Shown in pieces: positions 24,401 to 59,764 of a DNA stretch of 64,000 nucleotides. How positions within the stretch are numbered: position 1 is the first letter of the stretch; each line of letters starts with the position of its first letter. Under the pieces are notes generated by a model. It saw only the letters and a program-made list of their open reading frames with translations, had not been told where the DNA came from and did no database searches. Origin of the DNA: Diphasiastrum complanatum (taxonomy: Eukaryota; Streptophyta; Lycopodiopsida; Lycopodiales; Lycopodiaceae); NCBI GenBank assembly GCA_029204225.1, contig CM055097.1, positions 45,139,366-45,203,365 on the forward strand, in the 5' to 3' direction. A program made the position numbers and the translations under genes.

Positions 24401-25949
24401 ACGCTGTTGGACATGGATGAGGTGGATGGAGCAAGTGGTGCTTCTCTTGTGATGCAGTGTGCAAACTCTCCAGATGTAGCGACAAGGTATCCTTTACTTC
24501 GAGCTTGACATAGTTTTGTCTTGAAATAACTTCTTTAGCTGCTATAGTTGATCTTTCTGGTAGTAGGACTACTGGACTAGCTGGCAACTAAATTGTGCTC
24601 ACACGTTTTTGCAAAAGACTTCTCAGAAGGCTCGCAATGACATCATATTTTTACCAACCAATGCATTGCTACAAATAAACTATAATATGGAGCCTGAGAA
24701 AAAGGCAGCCAAAATGTGCTAAAAGGGTATAAACATAGGAGTAGATCTAAAATGATCTTCTTGGTGTTAGAGTTTTCCTTAGCTCTTAGGCTTCCTCACA
24801 TTGTTCTTTTCGGAAAACAAAGGAAAGTTACTTAAAACAAGAACTAAATAGAAAAAGAGCCTAGTGTTTTTGGAATGCTGGCAAAACTGTTCCGTGTTTT
24901 GGTGCCTTTGTTGAATGCTTTGTATAGTACACCACCATATTCACGGATTCAAATTTTCAAGATATGGAGTAAAGGTTTGCCTTAGCATGGAAGAGATCAA
25001 TTCTGATAATGTATTTCGGTGTGGTTGTATTTTACGTCTTCTTGTTTCTGTGAGAGATACTGGCATTCATTTCCACATCTTTGCTTTTAAGTCACTTGAG
25101 GTACTAATTTGCTGATGGTAGTGCTTTTGCTCTTGAGATTGTGAGCGTGATCTTTCAGTTCAAGCCTGACACTAATGTTTTTAATGGTTTACCTGAATCA
25201 GACTCGCGCTCGCTGATGCTCTAGCAGATGCTCCTTCTTTCTGGACCCTTGGGAATGCAGGCATATGTGCTCTTCAGGTATACTTTCACGTTGTTGTTCA
25301 TTCATGACGTTTTGTGTATGAAATGACTACCAGGCAGCAGTCTTCAGGACCTTTCAGAAAAAGACCTTATCTTATAAGGTTCTACTATGATTGGTTTCGT
25401 TCTATCCCTTCAACATTTAGGCTGGTTGCTCACTCTTGAGAGCTCAGTAAGAAAGGTCTGAACACTAGAACTTATGTCAATACTCATATGTTATCTTCTA
25501 TTCTGCTTTTTCCCTTACAAATTGGAAAAGGACATCTCAATAATTCATATCGTGTTTTTCCTATTTCTTAATTTAATATCTCAATGTGTTGTTTGCATTG
25601 CAATAACCTCCTATTTAACTGATGCTATAAAGAATATAAATTCTTATGCCAATTGCAAACTAGATTTGGTTGATTATTGTCATTAAAACAATGGGGAATG
25701 ATATGGTAACGGTTGTCCCAAAAAAACTTATATGATCCCTTGTTGGCTGCATAATTGATTGTTCCTTTTTGTGCGGCATTTTTGCAGAGACTAGCAAAAG
25801 ATAGCAACTCTGAAGTTGCCTCAGCAGCCCGCACAGCGCTGGAAGAGCTCGAAGATCAATGGCGACGGGATCAGGATATGCTCCTATTTCCTCAAAATAA
25901 TGCTGCATTCAATAAGGATTCTGTTGATGAGTTGGAGAACGATGATTGA
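21438..25949 (+). CDS. SPA15/AAF-like senescence-associated chloroplast protein
   Basis: Eleven exons splice in phase to 412 codons: 21438-21799, 21894-21967, 22088-22164, 22259-22330, 22710-22778, 23541-23587, 23770-23857, 23987-24094, 24383-24486, 25202-25277 and 25788-25949 (TGA). All introns are GT-AG except intron 6, which is GC-AG. The first 50 residues are Ser/Arg-rich with few acids, like a plastid transit peptide. The middle is a charged helical domain (LDMRARQD, ARAREDAEKLDTRARRKVQR, EHWNDGALEADLRLADLRAR). The C-terminal half (DLYWSISTVLADVEGIDF, SPDVATRLALADALADAP, FWTLGNAGICALQRLAKD) ends in an acidic tail. This order matches sweet potato SPA15 and Arabidopsis AAF as I know them, which are chloroplast proteins linked to leaf senescence and redox state, with biochemical role not settled. 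The last part looks like a HEAT/ARM-type repeat. ATG 21438 is chosen because it begins the transit-like segment; an in-frame codon further up adds only MDGLFIIVRFK-like sequence. No frame damage is seen. Confidence 0.85.
24170..24245 (+). repeat. Three-copy repeat in intron 8
   Basis: The segment GTGAATATTGTCGGACCTCT occurs in three close or partial copies within about 75 bp of intron 8 of the SPA15-like gene. It is likely a local slippage array. Confidence 0.65.
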
Positions 25950-28900
25950 AACGTTGGTAGCTTGTAGCATGCATAAAATTCTTATGAAATGAAAGCTTTT
26001 ACCAAAGGTAGCATCTGAGTGATCCTTGGATGCTATAATAGATAATTAAGTTGGCATATTCTGGTGTTTGTAAATCTCTTCTGGCCCACTGTCATGGTTA
26101 GTCATCCTGTAAAGAAATCCCACATCTTTTGGGCTTTATGTGCCAATCCCGTTGGGCAAATCTCAGTTACTAAGCAAACAAAGTACAATGATCATTGAAT
26201 TGAATATTTTAAATCACAATAATTATCTACTGCATCTTTATCGATCTTGTACATGACTGATTTTTGGTGACAAGTTGACAACTCACTAATCTTCAAGAAT
26301 TCAATTTAAGAAAGCGCAGGTCTTATTTCTTTAAAACAATCTAATCATGTAGTGGATTGGGACATTCTGAGTCCCTTCGGTGGCACTAAGAACTTTAAGC
26401 TTGCTGTTTATCTACAGGACACCAATTTTATTTTTTATAATTTTTAACCCTTGTGGCTGATTCTTAGATTACTTTGTGGAAACAAAGCTTATCAACTATT
26501 TGTGCGTTGTGAAAGAAATAATGGCCATTATGTTGGACAAGAAATTGAATGATATGTCTCTTCTGTGAGTGCGAAAGCAAACTTGTTATAGCAGCAGTAC
26601 AGGACAAACTTCTGCATTGGTGAGGAGGATCTGGTCCATGACTCTTTGTCACAAGCTGATATGAAAGATATGGTTGCATCTTTTTAGTTGGTCAAAGTTG
26701 AATTTATAAGCATTAAGATCATAAGCAATAAGAGTGCATTCTTGTGATTTTGGAAGGCCCAAAGCATGGTTTCGTAATGGATGGAACGGACACATAGGGA
26801 ACTTCATTTCATAAAACTCGGAAGCTTTTTTTGAAAATTCATATTTGTTCATTTCGTGGATATGACCATAATACATTCTGTATGCGCATAACGGAGCGTA
26901 CACTAGCAAAATGTATGGTACACGGATTTCTATTGCCCGAAGTATCTTGGAGACAATAATTCTCTAGTTTTTTGTCCCCAATGAACTTAAGCATGTGGAG
27001 TTCATTGTTGTTTTTTTAACTCAAATCCAACCTACTATGTACTTTCACACTTGTGCATTGTAAGCATCTATGGCTTATGATTGATTCATAGCAGTTCAAG
27101 GACGGTTTCAGTTCATTTTTTGAAAAGACTTGAAACAGTTGGATTGTGACCTTCCAGGCCATTGAACAAATGGATTTTGGCCTTCAAGAGGAATGCGTAT
27201 ACCTTTAAAAGAGGTGATATCAACTTAAATACTTAATTAGAATAAAGTCCATGGTAAGAAGAGCAGTAATCACTGCCAAACTTGGAAGAAAGAAGTTGCA
27301 ATTGCCACATAGTTAAGAACTTACCCATGCCACATCATCTCTACAACCATAAAGTAGAAGAATTAACTATTAGTCTTATCTCAATCTTCAATTAAGATAT
27401 ACAAGAATTAGCAACATGCTAGTAACAAGCCCTCATATACAGGTCATTGTCAAACTTATTTGCAAAGTAGTTCTTAAAAGTAGTGAACCTCAATTTGTAA
27501 AACATAGAGGAGCAATGCTTAGCTATAGTCTTGGGAGTGTACCATAGGATTTTGGTAAGAGGGACATGGGCCCTACATAAGATCATGACCCTAGTAACAC
27601 ATGTTGGGTCCTTGCCCAAGTGCTTCAATGTGGCCAAATGCTTGAAAAGGACCAAGTGCACTGAATATTAATACATAATTTAAGTTGCCCCTAATAACAT
27701 ATGCGCTCAATGTTTGATATAACCGTAATATAGGAGGAAAATGTTTCAAAGTCTCATGTGACTACAAAATGTGTATGCTAGACAAGCAACAACTAAAATG
27801 TAGATGCTAGACAAGTCATGAGAAAAATTGCATGTGTTGGAGAAGATGTGAAGAAGCCACAAGAGGGGAAAAAAGGTTACGTAATTGGAAATGTGAGATC
27901 TATTGAATGAACTCTACATGAGGTATTTGAATAGAGGTGCCAATGGACATTCTAAAGACTTGCTATTCAATTAACAATTTTGTTATGCTTACACTTGTTC
28001 TTCAAAGATTATATTGGGAGACAATTGTAAAGCTAACAATCATTTTTACTTGTGTTTTTACCAATCTCCTCGTGCAATTATGCTTTCATAGCCCAATTCC
28101 ATATTGCACTTTTTTGCGTTGGTCTTACGTATCCCAATTATTTATCAAATTGGCTCATACCTCTATTCAACAGGTTGTTTAGATATTGTCATTGCATCAT
28201 CAGGACACAACGGTCCTTTCGACAAGGATACACAATAACAAGACAAGTGAATTAACATTTTGCTAGCTAGATTAATTTGAAGGGAGTTTCAATCTTTGTT
28301 TCTAGCTTAAGCATTTTTTTAAGAAGTATGCTCGAAAGTAGTAGTCAATTAAACAATGACTTTAGCCAGCACACAATCCCCAAGAATAAGAGCATTTTAC
28401 TGTAATCATTATATTTCTTCTTTGGATATCAGGTCCATTGTTTGAAAGCTTCATACTAGATGTTCGTTAGATTGTTTCAAAGTCAATTATTTATATTTGA
28501 ATGTTAATCAAATAAAAAAACCACGCGAGCTCCTAAAAACATAAACAACAAAAAAAAATTGTGAAAGAAGTGTAGTAGCAAGAAACACATTTTGAATGTT
28601 AGCAAATTGTCCTACGAGAAAGTCGATAGCTAGTGACCTTTAAAAAGAGGTTCACTTACAATATTTACAAGCTAACACATTGAAAAAATTAGTGATTACA
28701 ACAAAAACAAGTTGATTTTAGACTTGAGATAGTATTGCAACATGTTAAATGTTATAAGGCAAGGAAGTTTGTTGTAGGAAAAATATGGCAACCGACGGAA
28801 GTTAAAATGATGAAATAGATAGATTTTGCTTCATAAAAAGTGACATATTTAACGATGCACTCTACAAACCTCTACAAACCTGCATATTTACATGAGATTC

Positions 28901-28955
28901 CGTTATAGTCAAGTTGGAGGAGCTCAGCATAAAGGACCATTCTATGGGACTCGAC
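25950..28955. other. 3' flank and intergenic DNA; no gene seen
   Basis: The first 100-200 bp are presumably the 3' UTR of the SPA15-like gene. The rest is A+T-rich with only short frames lacking motifs. I see no clear mobile element in it. Confidence 0.5.
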
Positions 28956-29345
28956 GTCCTTCAGTAAATGAACCGTAAAGAATGATGCTACAAGGTTCTA
29001 AGTTACAGGTCCTTCCGTAATTAGCTATGAATAAGAACGCTACGAGGTTCTATATTATGGGTCCTTCGGTAATTAGTTGTAAAGAGTGATGCTACGAGGT
29101 TCTACATTATGTGTCTTTCTGTAATCAATCATAAAAAACGATACTATGAGATTCTAAGTTACAGGTCCTTCCGTAATTAGCTATGTAGAACGATGCTACG
29201 AGGTTCTACACTATGGGTCCTTCGGTAATTAGTTGTAAAGAGTGATGCTACAAGGTTATACATTATGGGTCTTTCTGTAATCAATCATAAAAAACGATGC
29301 TACAAGATTTTACGTTATGGGTGCTACCATCATCAATCATAAGGG
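28956..29345. repeat. 52-bp tandem array with 3-monomer higher order
   Basis: Monomers begin GTCCTTCNGTAATTAG or its variant and run 52 bp: 29009, 29061, 29113, 29165, 29217 and 29269, with a diverged 53-bp unit at 28956 and a partial one at 29321. Units 1 and 4, 2 and 5, and 3 and 6 are far more alike than neighbours: GTAATTAGCTATG for 1/4, GTAATTAGTTGTAAAGAGTG for 2/5, GTAATCAATCATAAAAAACG for 3/6. So a 156-bp higher-order unit was duplicated. It lies about 400 bp upstream of the DnaJ start codon. Confidence 0.9.
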
Positions 29346-29355
29346 GGTTTGTCCA

Positions 29356-29514
29356 TGTGGTTCTCTTAAGGAGTGCACCCGAGGGAACTTGTACTGCTGG
29401 CCCCACTCCATCCAATGGTGATGAATGGGTTTAATGGAGAAATTTTTTTTCTCTTCCCTTGGATGGTGTGGGACCTGTGCAGCATATTGCGGTGCACTAC
29501 TTAATGAGCCACTG
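29356..29514. mobile_element. Foldback MITE-like element
   Basis: The left arm CTCTTAAGGAGTGCACC (29363-29379) pairs with the right arm GGTGCACTACTTAATGAG (29491-29508). The inner arms also pair: GGCCCCACTCCATCCAATGG (29399-29418) with CCCTTGGATGGTGTGGGACC (29456-29475). The whole about 155-bp unit can fold into one long hairpin. No protein is encoded. I could not fix a target duplication, so the superfamily is unknown. It sits in the presumed promoter region of the DnaJ gene, 240 bp before its ATG. Confidence 0.7.
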
Positions 29515-29680
29515 CAGTTTGAGTTGTTTTAAAAAAAAAAAAGTGACATTATGGGCCCCAAAAAAAAAACATTTTGGCTCTTGAGAACAGCCACTCAATC
29601 GATGCCGTTCACATAGGATCCTCAAAACACAACAAAAAGAAGAAAAAAGAAGGAAAAAGAACTTAGAAGAAGAAGAGGAA

Positions 29681-29704
29681 ATGGAGCAAAGCAAAGAGGA
29701 ATAG
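29681..29704 (+). promoter_or_regulatory. Short upstream ORF in the purine-rich leader
   Basis: ATG at 29681 encodes MEQSKEE and a stop (TAG), 54 bp before the DnaJ start codon. It lies in an A+G-rich stretch (29630-29730) that is probably the 5' UTR. If the transcript starts upstream of 29681, it would be scanned first. The transcription start is not known. Confidence 0.4.
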
Positions 29705-29757
29705 AAAGAGAGAAGGAGAAAGAAAGAGGGATAAGCGACGGAGGCGCAGGCGGCTCG

Positions 29758-53501
<23,744 letters not shown>

Positions 53502-54207
53502 GATGCGGACATTTTTCTAGTTGAAGGCTGCTCTCTACATCATAGTATTATTTGGATATGAATGTCACTCGCTTTTATTTGCTCATTTTTTAAAGTATGT
53601 TTGCAGTGGACAATTTTGATCCCTATGCTGGCGAGAGTAAACTGTCTTGTTTGCAAGGTGACTTTCAAATCATTTTGCTACGAATTGCTGTGGTGTGACA
53701 TAGAGATGGATACAGAAGTGCTTATGCAGAGCAATTAGGATCTTGCATGCTGCCTTTCCCAGTCTATGATCCTGTATATTACGGAAAGGAGTCTCAATTT
53801 TGTTGATAAGAATGGTCATTGGTAATTCTTTGCTTTCTAGGCATTTGTTTTTATCTTGATCTCTGCATCTGGTTGCCAGTGGTTGTAGTATTTTTTATGA
53901 CTTGTCAATTGAGGTAGATTTGGTTAAATGATTAAGAGCTTATTTTTGACAATGATGGCACTAGGATTGAGGAGATTATGGATCAAAGATTTTGCTTTTT
54001 GTGTGCAAGTCTGATGGCCAAGAAGCAATGCTAATGAGCATGATTGTACGGCAACTATGCTTCTTAGTAACAAGCTTTTCATGCAAAACTTCTGCCTCAT
54101 CTGCATGTGAGCCACTCATTAGAGAGTCAATGATTATCCCCCAATATGTAGAATGCCAAATTTATTACATACAAGCATATTTTAAGCCATTTGACTCTTC
54201 TTGTACA
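53502..54207. other. DnaJ 3' UTR and flank
   Basis: The sequence after the DnaJ stop is presumably 3' UTR for an unknown length. No clear poly(A) signal decides its end, and no other gene is seen. Confidence 0.4.
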
Positions 54208-54321
54208 TGAACATTGTGATAATGCTTCTTGGTTTTCAAGGGGAGGCTCAGCTTGGGACCAAAGAAACTTTGGATGCCAAGCTAACCAATTGAGCTAACC
54301 CAGTTGAACATTGTGATAATG
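54208..54321 (-). mobile_element. 80-bp tRNA-derived retroposon with 17-bp TSD
   Basis: An 80-bp insert (54225-54304) is flanked by perfect copies of TGAACATTGTGATAATG (54208-54224 and 54305-54321). On the minus strand it begins ACTGGGTTAGCTCAATTGG, with an A-box-like TTAGCTCAATTGGTTAGC and, about 30 bp on, a B-box-like GGTCCCAAGC, so it resembles a tRNA (or its RNA polymerase III promoter). It ends CTTGAAAACCAAGAAG. It is too short for a usual SINE with a tail region, so it may be a retroposed tRNA-like RNA or a minimal SINE. Confidence 0.75.
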
Positions 54322-56446
54322 ATGTTGTGGTTTTTTTAACCCTTTGGCCAAGGAAGCAACAGTATTATGCCTCGTGAAAAGGTGATGTTCCCATAGGAAG
54401 TATTAGAGAATGCTAGTGCAAGATTAAGTATATATAAAAATATATATATAATGCTATAAAAGAAGAAGCTAACAAATGTATGTCTTGAATTATTAGCTGA
54501 GAAATTCAATTACAAAACACCCATTGATGTGAAAATATGCTATAGAATGGCCCAGGAATGCCAAATAAAGGCACCAAAGGTAACTAGATGATTATAGGTG
54601 TTCCATACCAAGATTGCCAAGACATGAATATAGATGTAATAATAGAAGAATGTTTTAACAAATTTGCAGCGAACAAACAAATTCCAATTGAAATAAATAG
54701 CTTCATAGAAAAAGAGGGCCCTATCATAGAATCATAAGTGATTTGATCCGGATGAAAATGTAGTTGTAATCTGAACAAAATATGGGATAGTTGGAACACA
54801 AGAATGCCAAATATGAAAACATAATAATGTAAAGTCTTGTAATGGAGAATGTGTGACAACAAAAGCTATAACAATGGGTGGTAACACAAAACTATAGGTA
54901 TGAAAGGGTTTTAAATAAAAATTGCATAAGCAATGGTGAACGTGGAAGAAAGAACCAATCCCTGGTGCATTTATTCATAGGAAAAAGTAGTAGGTACATT
55001 GATGAAAAAGATATATACACCTCGAAGGGGAAGTTTAAACAAATGTAGGCTCAAACAAGAGCGAAGCTTGCAGTAAAGTTAAGTTTAATCCAAATCTTGG
55101 CATTAAAAAATAAAAGAACAGTTGAGGTAGAATTGACACCTTTAGTAGAACCAAATAGTGTAATATATCCACAAATAAATAATTTAATTCTCAGGGTATG
55201 AGTAATGGCTTATAGAGGTTACACCTGTTTTATTTATTGGAATGTTGCCTTTAGTCCCAAAGGCTTTGACTTTGTATCTCATATCATGATGTAGCTGAAA
55301 AAAAAAGCCATAATTCCTACCACAGTTGCCTAGAATTGCGTTTTTGGACAAAAATGTTTTCAGAAGAATCGTTGAGAAAAATTTGAACCCCTTAACAGAA
55401 TCAAACAAGGATTGATGCACATAAATTGGATCAGTGTACCCAAAACATTCAACAACCTACATAAATTGCTGCCCTTGATTAGTGCTTTAATTTGATATCC
55501 ATATTGCCCACAAAAAGAAAATAAAAAATAAAAAAACGTTTATGAGAAAAACTGGCGCAAATAAAAAAAACGTGGTACAGAAATGTGTTTTTGGAACCAT
55601 GGAGCAACTATGAGGAATTCAATGTAGAAAATGTTGCTCTTAGTTTGGCTTGCAAATAAGTAGGGACTATGGATTTATGATTTTTAAGTGAGTAAATGTT
55701 GAAAACGATTATTGAGCTCTAGACATCATTTACCTTGGAAAAGGAATTTGGCATACGCATGGACTCATAATGAAATGTTTTTCTATTACTTCTACTCATT
55801 GCTGGTAGCATTTTTGCCCAAAACATTTGATTGGTTGGACATTTGCTTGTAACCAAGAGGCTCCTTTAATGTTGTCGTTCCATCTCTCAACAAGAAAAAG
55901 AAAAAAAGCAACACAAATTAATATATTGAAGATATTGAAATATTCTTCTATTGGACACATCTCCTAATGAACTGGTTTGTTTCACAATTACAAATTCAAG
56001 TTGGTCATATTTTTTCGAACCGTTATGAGGCCAAATCAAGCACCTATGAAGTCAAGAGGATAATCTAGTTAGTCTATTGAAGCAAAATTAATGGTAATAT
56101 ATCATTTGCTAGTTTAATTGTTGAGAGATGATGCAATAAATATCCATATTTGATCCACATATTGATCATATGAGAATATACATCAACAATTAACACCAAT
56201 ATATGGCCATCTAGCAATTATTGAATAAAGAGGGTTGATTTAATTGTCCTAAGCTATCATGAATACATTAAATAAGAGGACTAACTAAATCCTTGGGTTT
56301 GGAAAAAAAGAAAATAGAGACACAATTAGTCATGCATATCTATCGAACTCCTTGAAACATAATTAGCTAAATTGGTAGCCAGAGTAGTTTAGTAGAGCTT
56401 TGATATCCAAGCTTAAGATCCACTTCCAAACTAAGATGAATATGAT
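54322..56446. other. No gene seen
   Basis: A+T-rich intergenic sequence with only short motif-free frames. I found no mobile element I could support. Confidence 0.5.
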
Positions 56447-56450
56447 AGTC

Positions 56451-56541
<91 letters not shown>

Positions 56542-56545
56542 CTAA
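56447..56545 (-). mobile_element. (GA)n tract flanked by 8-bp direct repeat (tail-only LINE?)
   Basis: About 41 GA units (56457-56538) lie between two copies of AGTCCTAA (56447-56454 and 56538-56545). This is what a LINE insertion would leave if reverse transcription stopped inside its (TC)n tail on the minus strand. No other LINE sequence is present. A chance 8-bp repeat cannot be excluded. Confidence 0.5.
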
Positions 56546-58195
56546 GTGTGTGTGAATCTTGCCTACTATTAAAATTGTAGTTCAATTCATGTAAATGCAT
56601 GCTACTATTGTGTACATCTATTGATGATTCTACACCTGTTAAAATAATTGATGTCTTTTTTATATTTCCATTTTCTCAGAGAAACACATGCACTTGTTTT
56701 AGCTGCAAGAACCAAGAGATCATCCTCATAGTGCTATTAAAGTTGTACCTCAATTGTTGTAGTGGCCTCCAAGTACCTATCACGTGTAACTTCACTCCCA
56801 AGAGAATAGTTCTATGGTTTTCCTAACTAACCACCCCTAATCAACCACCTAACTAATCACAAGCGTGAATAAGCAAGGAAGGCCTCTTACACCTTCCCCT
56901 CTCTCACCTCACTAAAAATACAAGAAAAAAGCAAAAGCAATTAACTAGAAAAACACAACAAAAGAGAGAGATGAGAGAGTGAGGTGCAATTAGGTTATCA
57001 AACGAGCATAATCTCCTCCTCTTGTATGAATATGGAAATTGAGTAGAAGAGGTTCCTTGTTATTCTTGGGGAAGGCCTTGTCTCTGATCTTTGATTGGCT
57101 AATTCTAAATGGCAAAGATCCTAATCTAAGCTTGTCAACTTATGCAGGATTCATACTGAAACGTCAAGGACATGGTGTCTCACCTTTATCTTCACCTTTT
57201 CTACCATTTTAAAATGCACTCAATCACTTGAAATACTTCAACTTGTCATGGTTGCAAGAACGATTGCTTCACAAGTTCTTGCACTACCTAGACTTGCAAC
57301 TATCTTAGCTAGTGACTTGCATCAAGCAGTAGGCTTTGAGTAACTACTTTATTGGGCTTAAATTTGCTATAATTGCATTACTCTCAATTTGCCTTATGGC
57401 CTTTATACTTTCTACATGCACTCTGTTTGTACTCTGATGGATTTTCCCATCTTTTATAAATGAGAACATGAAGTTTCTTCATTCTCATCTAGCTTAAGGA
57501 ATAATGTGATGTCATCCGCAAAAATTTGACTATGGAGTGGGCTTGTATTCTACTAATGGAATGAGCAATTACCAAATTTTTATCACATTGGGAATATGGG
57601 GAGATGGCCTAGCCTTTTCTAATGCCACAACACAATGGGAAGGAGTTGACTATGGAGCCATTGAGGTGGACAACAAATTTGGTGTTGAGGTAAAGGGTAT
57701 TAGGTAGTTTAAGGGTCAATGTTTAGAATGACATAAAAAAACGATTTGGCCTTTGATGTGAACAAATTGATTGTTGGAGATACGTTGGGGTAGGATGGGT
57801 GCAAGGTAGTTGTCTTGGGTTTCTGCTAGAATCTTGTATGCAACATTCAATGAGGGTAGGGTGGAAGTACAAATAAGTTTGGTCAGGCCTTTTCTGATGG
57901 AGGGAGGATGAATTCACTGAATATAACTTGATTCATAGTATTCTAAAGATCAGATTTTTGAAAAGCCTCAAAAGATGGCATATATTATGGGGCATGTCCA
58001 AAGCTTTTTTAAATTTTATGGAGGTATTTGAGAACTTTCTTTAGATCAAGAAGCAAGGTCATCAAGAGTAGAGGCTGTCTTGAAAGGGATGGAATCAATG
58101 TTGTTGCAAAAGGTCTCACGAGTCAAGGTTGTGAGGTAAGACTTTTGAAGTGAAGTCTAGCGTTATTGAGGAGTTCATGAGATTCAATGTATTTC
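56546..58195. other. No gene seen
   Basis: Intergenic sequence without supported coding regions. Confidence 0.5.
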
Positions 58196-58199
58196 ATTC

Positions 58200-58712
58200 T
58201 ATATATAGTTGTTCATATTCATACAGTTTCATTATCAAAAATATCAGAAGAAGTATTTGAATAGTTAGCTCTCTCTCTCTCAAGCCTACGAGCTTGTTTG
58301 TTGCGCTACTGCTTATCAACATTGCGCATTAATTCAGACTTTCATTTTAGTCATTCAGAGATAGCATAGAGTATGCGCTTCTTCTCAGAATGTATCTGTT
58401 TTCTGTAGTTCTTCACGACTAATTATTTGTCTAGCGTTTCGCAACAAATTATTTGTGTGATAATTTTCGATGCTTTATTGTTTGGCTACGTAATCGTTGT
58501 AGTACTGATGATTCCAAAGTTAGTTACTATAAGATCAAACATGATTTCTATCACTATTGTTTTGTTTGAAATTGATAGGCGTAGTCATGCATTGTGAAAG
58601 AGGAAGATAGTTTATTCCGCCATGCACGAAAAGATTTCTTTCTAGACACTCGAATTATTTTCATTCGTTTCTTTTCGAGCTAGACCTATCTTCGCAACAC
58701 CACTTTTCGAAA
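58200..58712 (+). mobile_element. Copia 5' LTR (3' part) of the 7.3-kb LTR family
   Basis: It has a TATATATAG box near 58200, a short (CT)7 followed by CAAGCCTACGAGCTTG (58266-58295), CACGACTAATTATTTG, TTGGCTACGTAATCG and TTCATTCGTTTC. These blocks match the LTRs at 7301-8246 and 63725-64000 in the same order. The end lies between CGCAACA (58698) and the primer site at 58713. The left boundary was not found. Confidence 0.65.
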
Positions 58713-58724
58713 TGGTATTAGAGC
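58713..58724 (+). other. Copia primer binding site
   Basis: TGGTATTAGAGC differs by one base from the iMet primer site TGGTATCAGAGC and sits between the LTR and a gag remnant, as expected. Confidence 0.7.
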
Positions 58725-58879
58725 GATTTCACTAGTTCTTTATCTAATACCTATATGGTATCAGACCGAAATCTCTAATACTTGATATCTTTCACAATAT
58801 TAGATTGATAATCATACTCTTCAGTCCTTTTCAATCTTTCTGTATCATAGAATTGATTTTCTATTTTTGGCATTATTGC

Positions 58880-59165
58880 ATCTTAGCATCGTCGATACAA
58901 TCGACAGACTAAGTTTCAGTTGCATCCTCAAAGTAAATTCGGTCTCATTGCAGACAAGCTGAATGGATCCAATTATCATTTGTGGAAATTTAAGATGACT
59001 AATCGCCAACGGATTATGGGATATTGTTACAAGTACAAAAGTAAAACCTGAAGAGGACGACTCGAAGTGAAAATCGAAGGACGGTAAAGCTTTCGCGCTT
59101 ATTATCCTCAATATATCGGATACACATATTGGACACATAGCTAAAGCTAAAACGTCAAGAGACTA
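58880..59165 (+). pseudogene. Copia gag, 5' fragment
   Basis: Plus strand: QSKFGLIADKLNGSNYHLWK then FKM (about 58945-58998), a frame break, and DGKAFALIILNISDTHIGHI (about 59082-59142). This is the N-terminal gag of the same family as 6.79-7.30 kb, with stops. It stops where the putative gypsy LTR begins. Confidence 0.75.
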
Positions 59166-59193
59166 ATGCAAGGGTAGCTCAGTTTTAACAAGG

Positions 59194-59545
59194 TGTAGGA
59201 TCTAATTCAGTTCGTTTTCAGAGTAGGTAGCTGTAGAATCTATTGAATGTTCATTTGGGCTGCATGCTGATCTATAAATGAATGTTCATGGCTTGCATTT
59301 CTGTTTGAATGTAAGTGTTTTCAAGAGAGAACGACCCTGAGTTGTCCTCTGACAGGCAGGACAAAAATACTACAACGTTGATCTATTCCCTTCTACCTAA
59401 TTTTGGGCTTTGGACAAGAACAAATAACTTAAGTAAGAGCCCACTGCCTTTGCTGACAGGCAGAAGAAGAAGAAGTAAAGAAACCAACAAAAAATCAACA
59501 GATCCTCTGGAGAAGGAGATCTGTCAACATTTGGTGCTCGTTGCC
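59194..59545 (+). mobile_element. Putative gypsy 5' LTR and primer site
   Basis: The segment starts TGTAGGATC, has a TATA-like CTATAAATG at about 59270, and ends CTGTCAACA (59529). TTTGGTGCTCGTTGCC (59530-59545) follows and resembles the primer site of Tat/Athila-type gypsy elements (TTTGGCGCCGTTGCC). A gypsy gag in the same direction lies 3.3 kb further on. The left boundary is tentative. Confidence 0.45.
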
Positions 59546-59764
59546 ACTTGAACTCCAATGCATTCTAAATCCATAAGAACTGCAACAATGTCCACGCCCA
59601 GATTCCTACAAACAATTTCCCAAATCTTTTTACAAATCTGAGTTTCTACAAACTGGACAGAGCCACATCAATGGCTATCTCATTGTCCAAATCCACGGGC
59701 TAATAGACTCGCAAATCCATTGTTAGCAAACGCAAAAACAGACATGGATTTCTTTCAACTCCAA

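Noticed and set aside
28956-29345. Possible CRISPR-like array
   Set aside because: There are no unique spacers: the 52-bp units are contiguous diverged monomers, in a plant nuclear sequence.
54225-54304. Functional tRNA gene
   Set aside because: The acceptor stem and anticodon arm do not pair well and the TSDs show an inserted copy, so it is a tRNA-derived retroposon rather than a gene.
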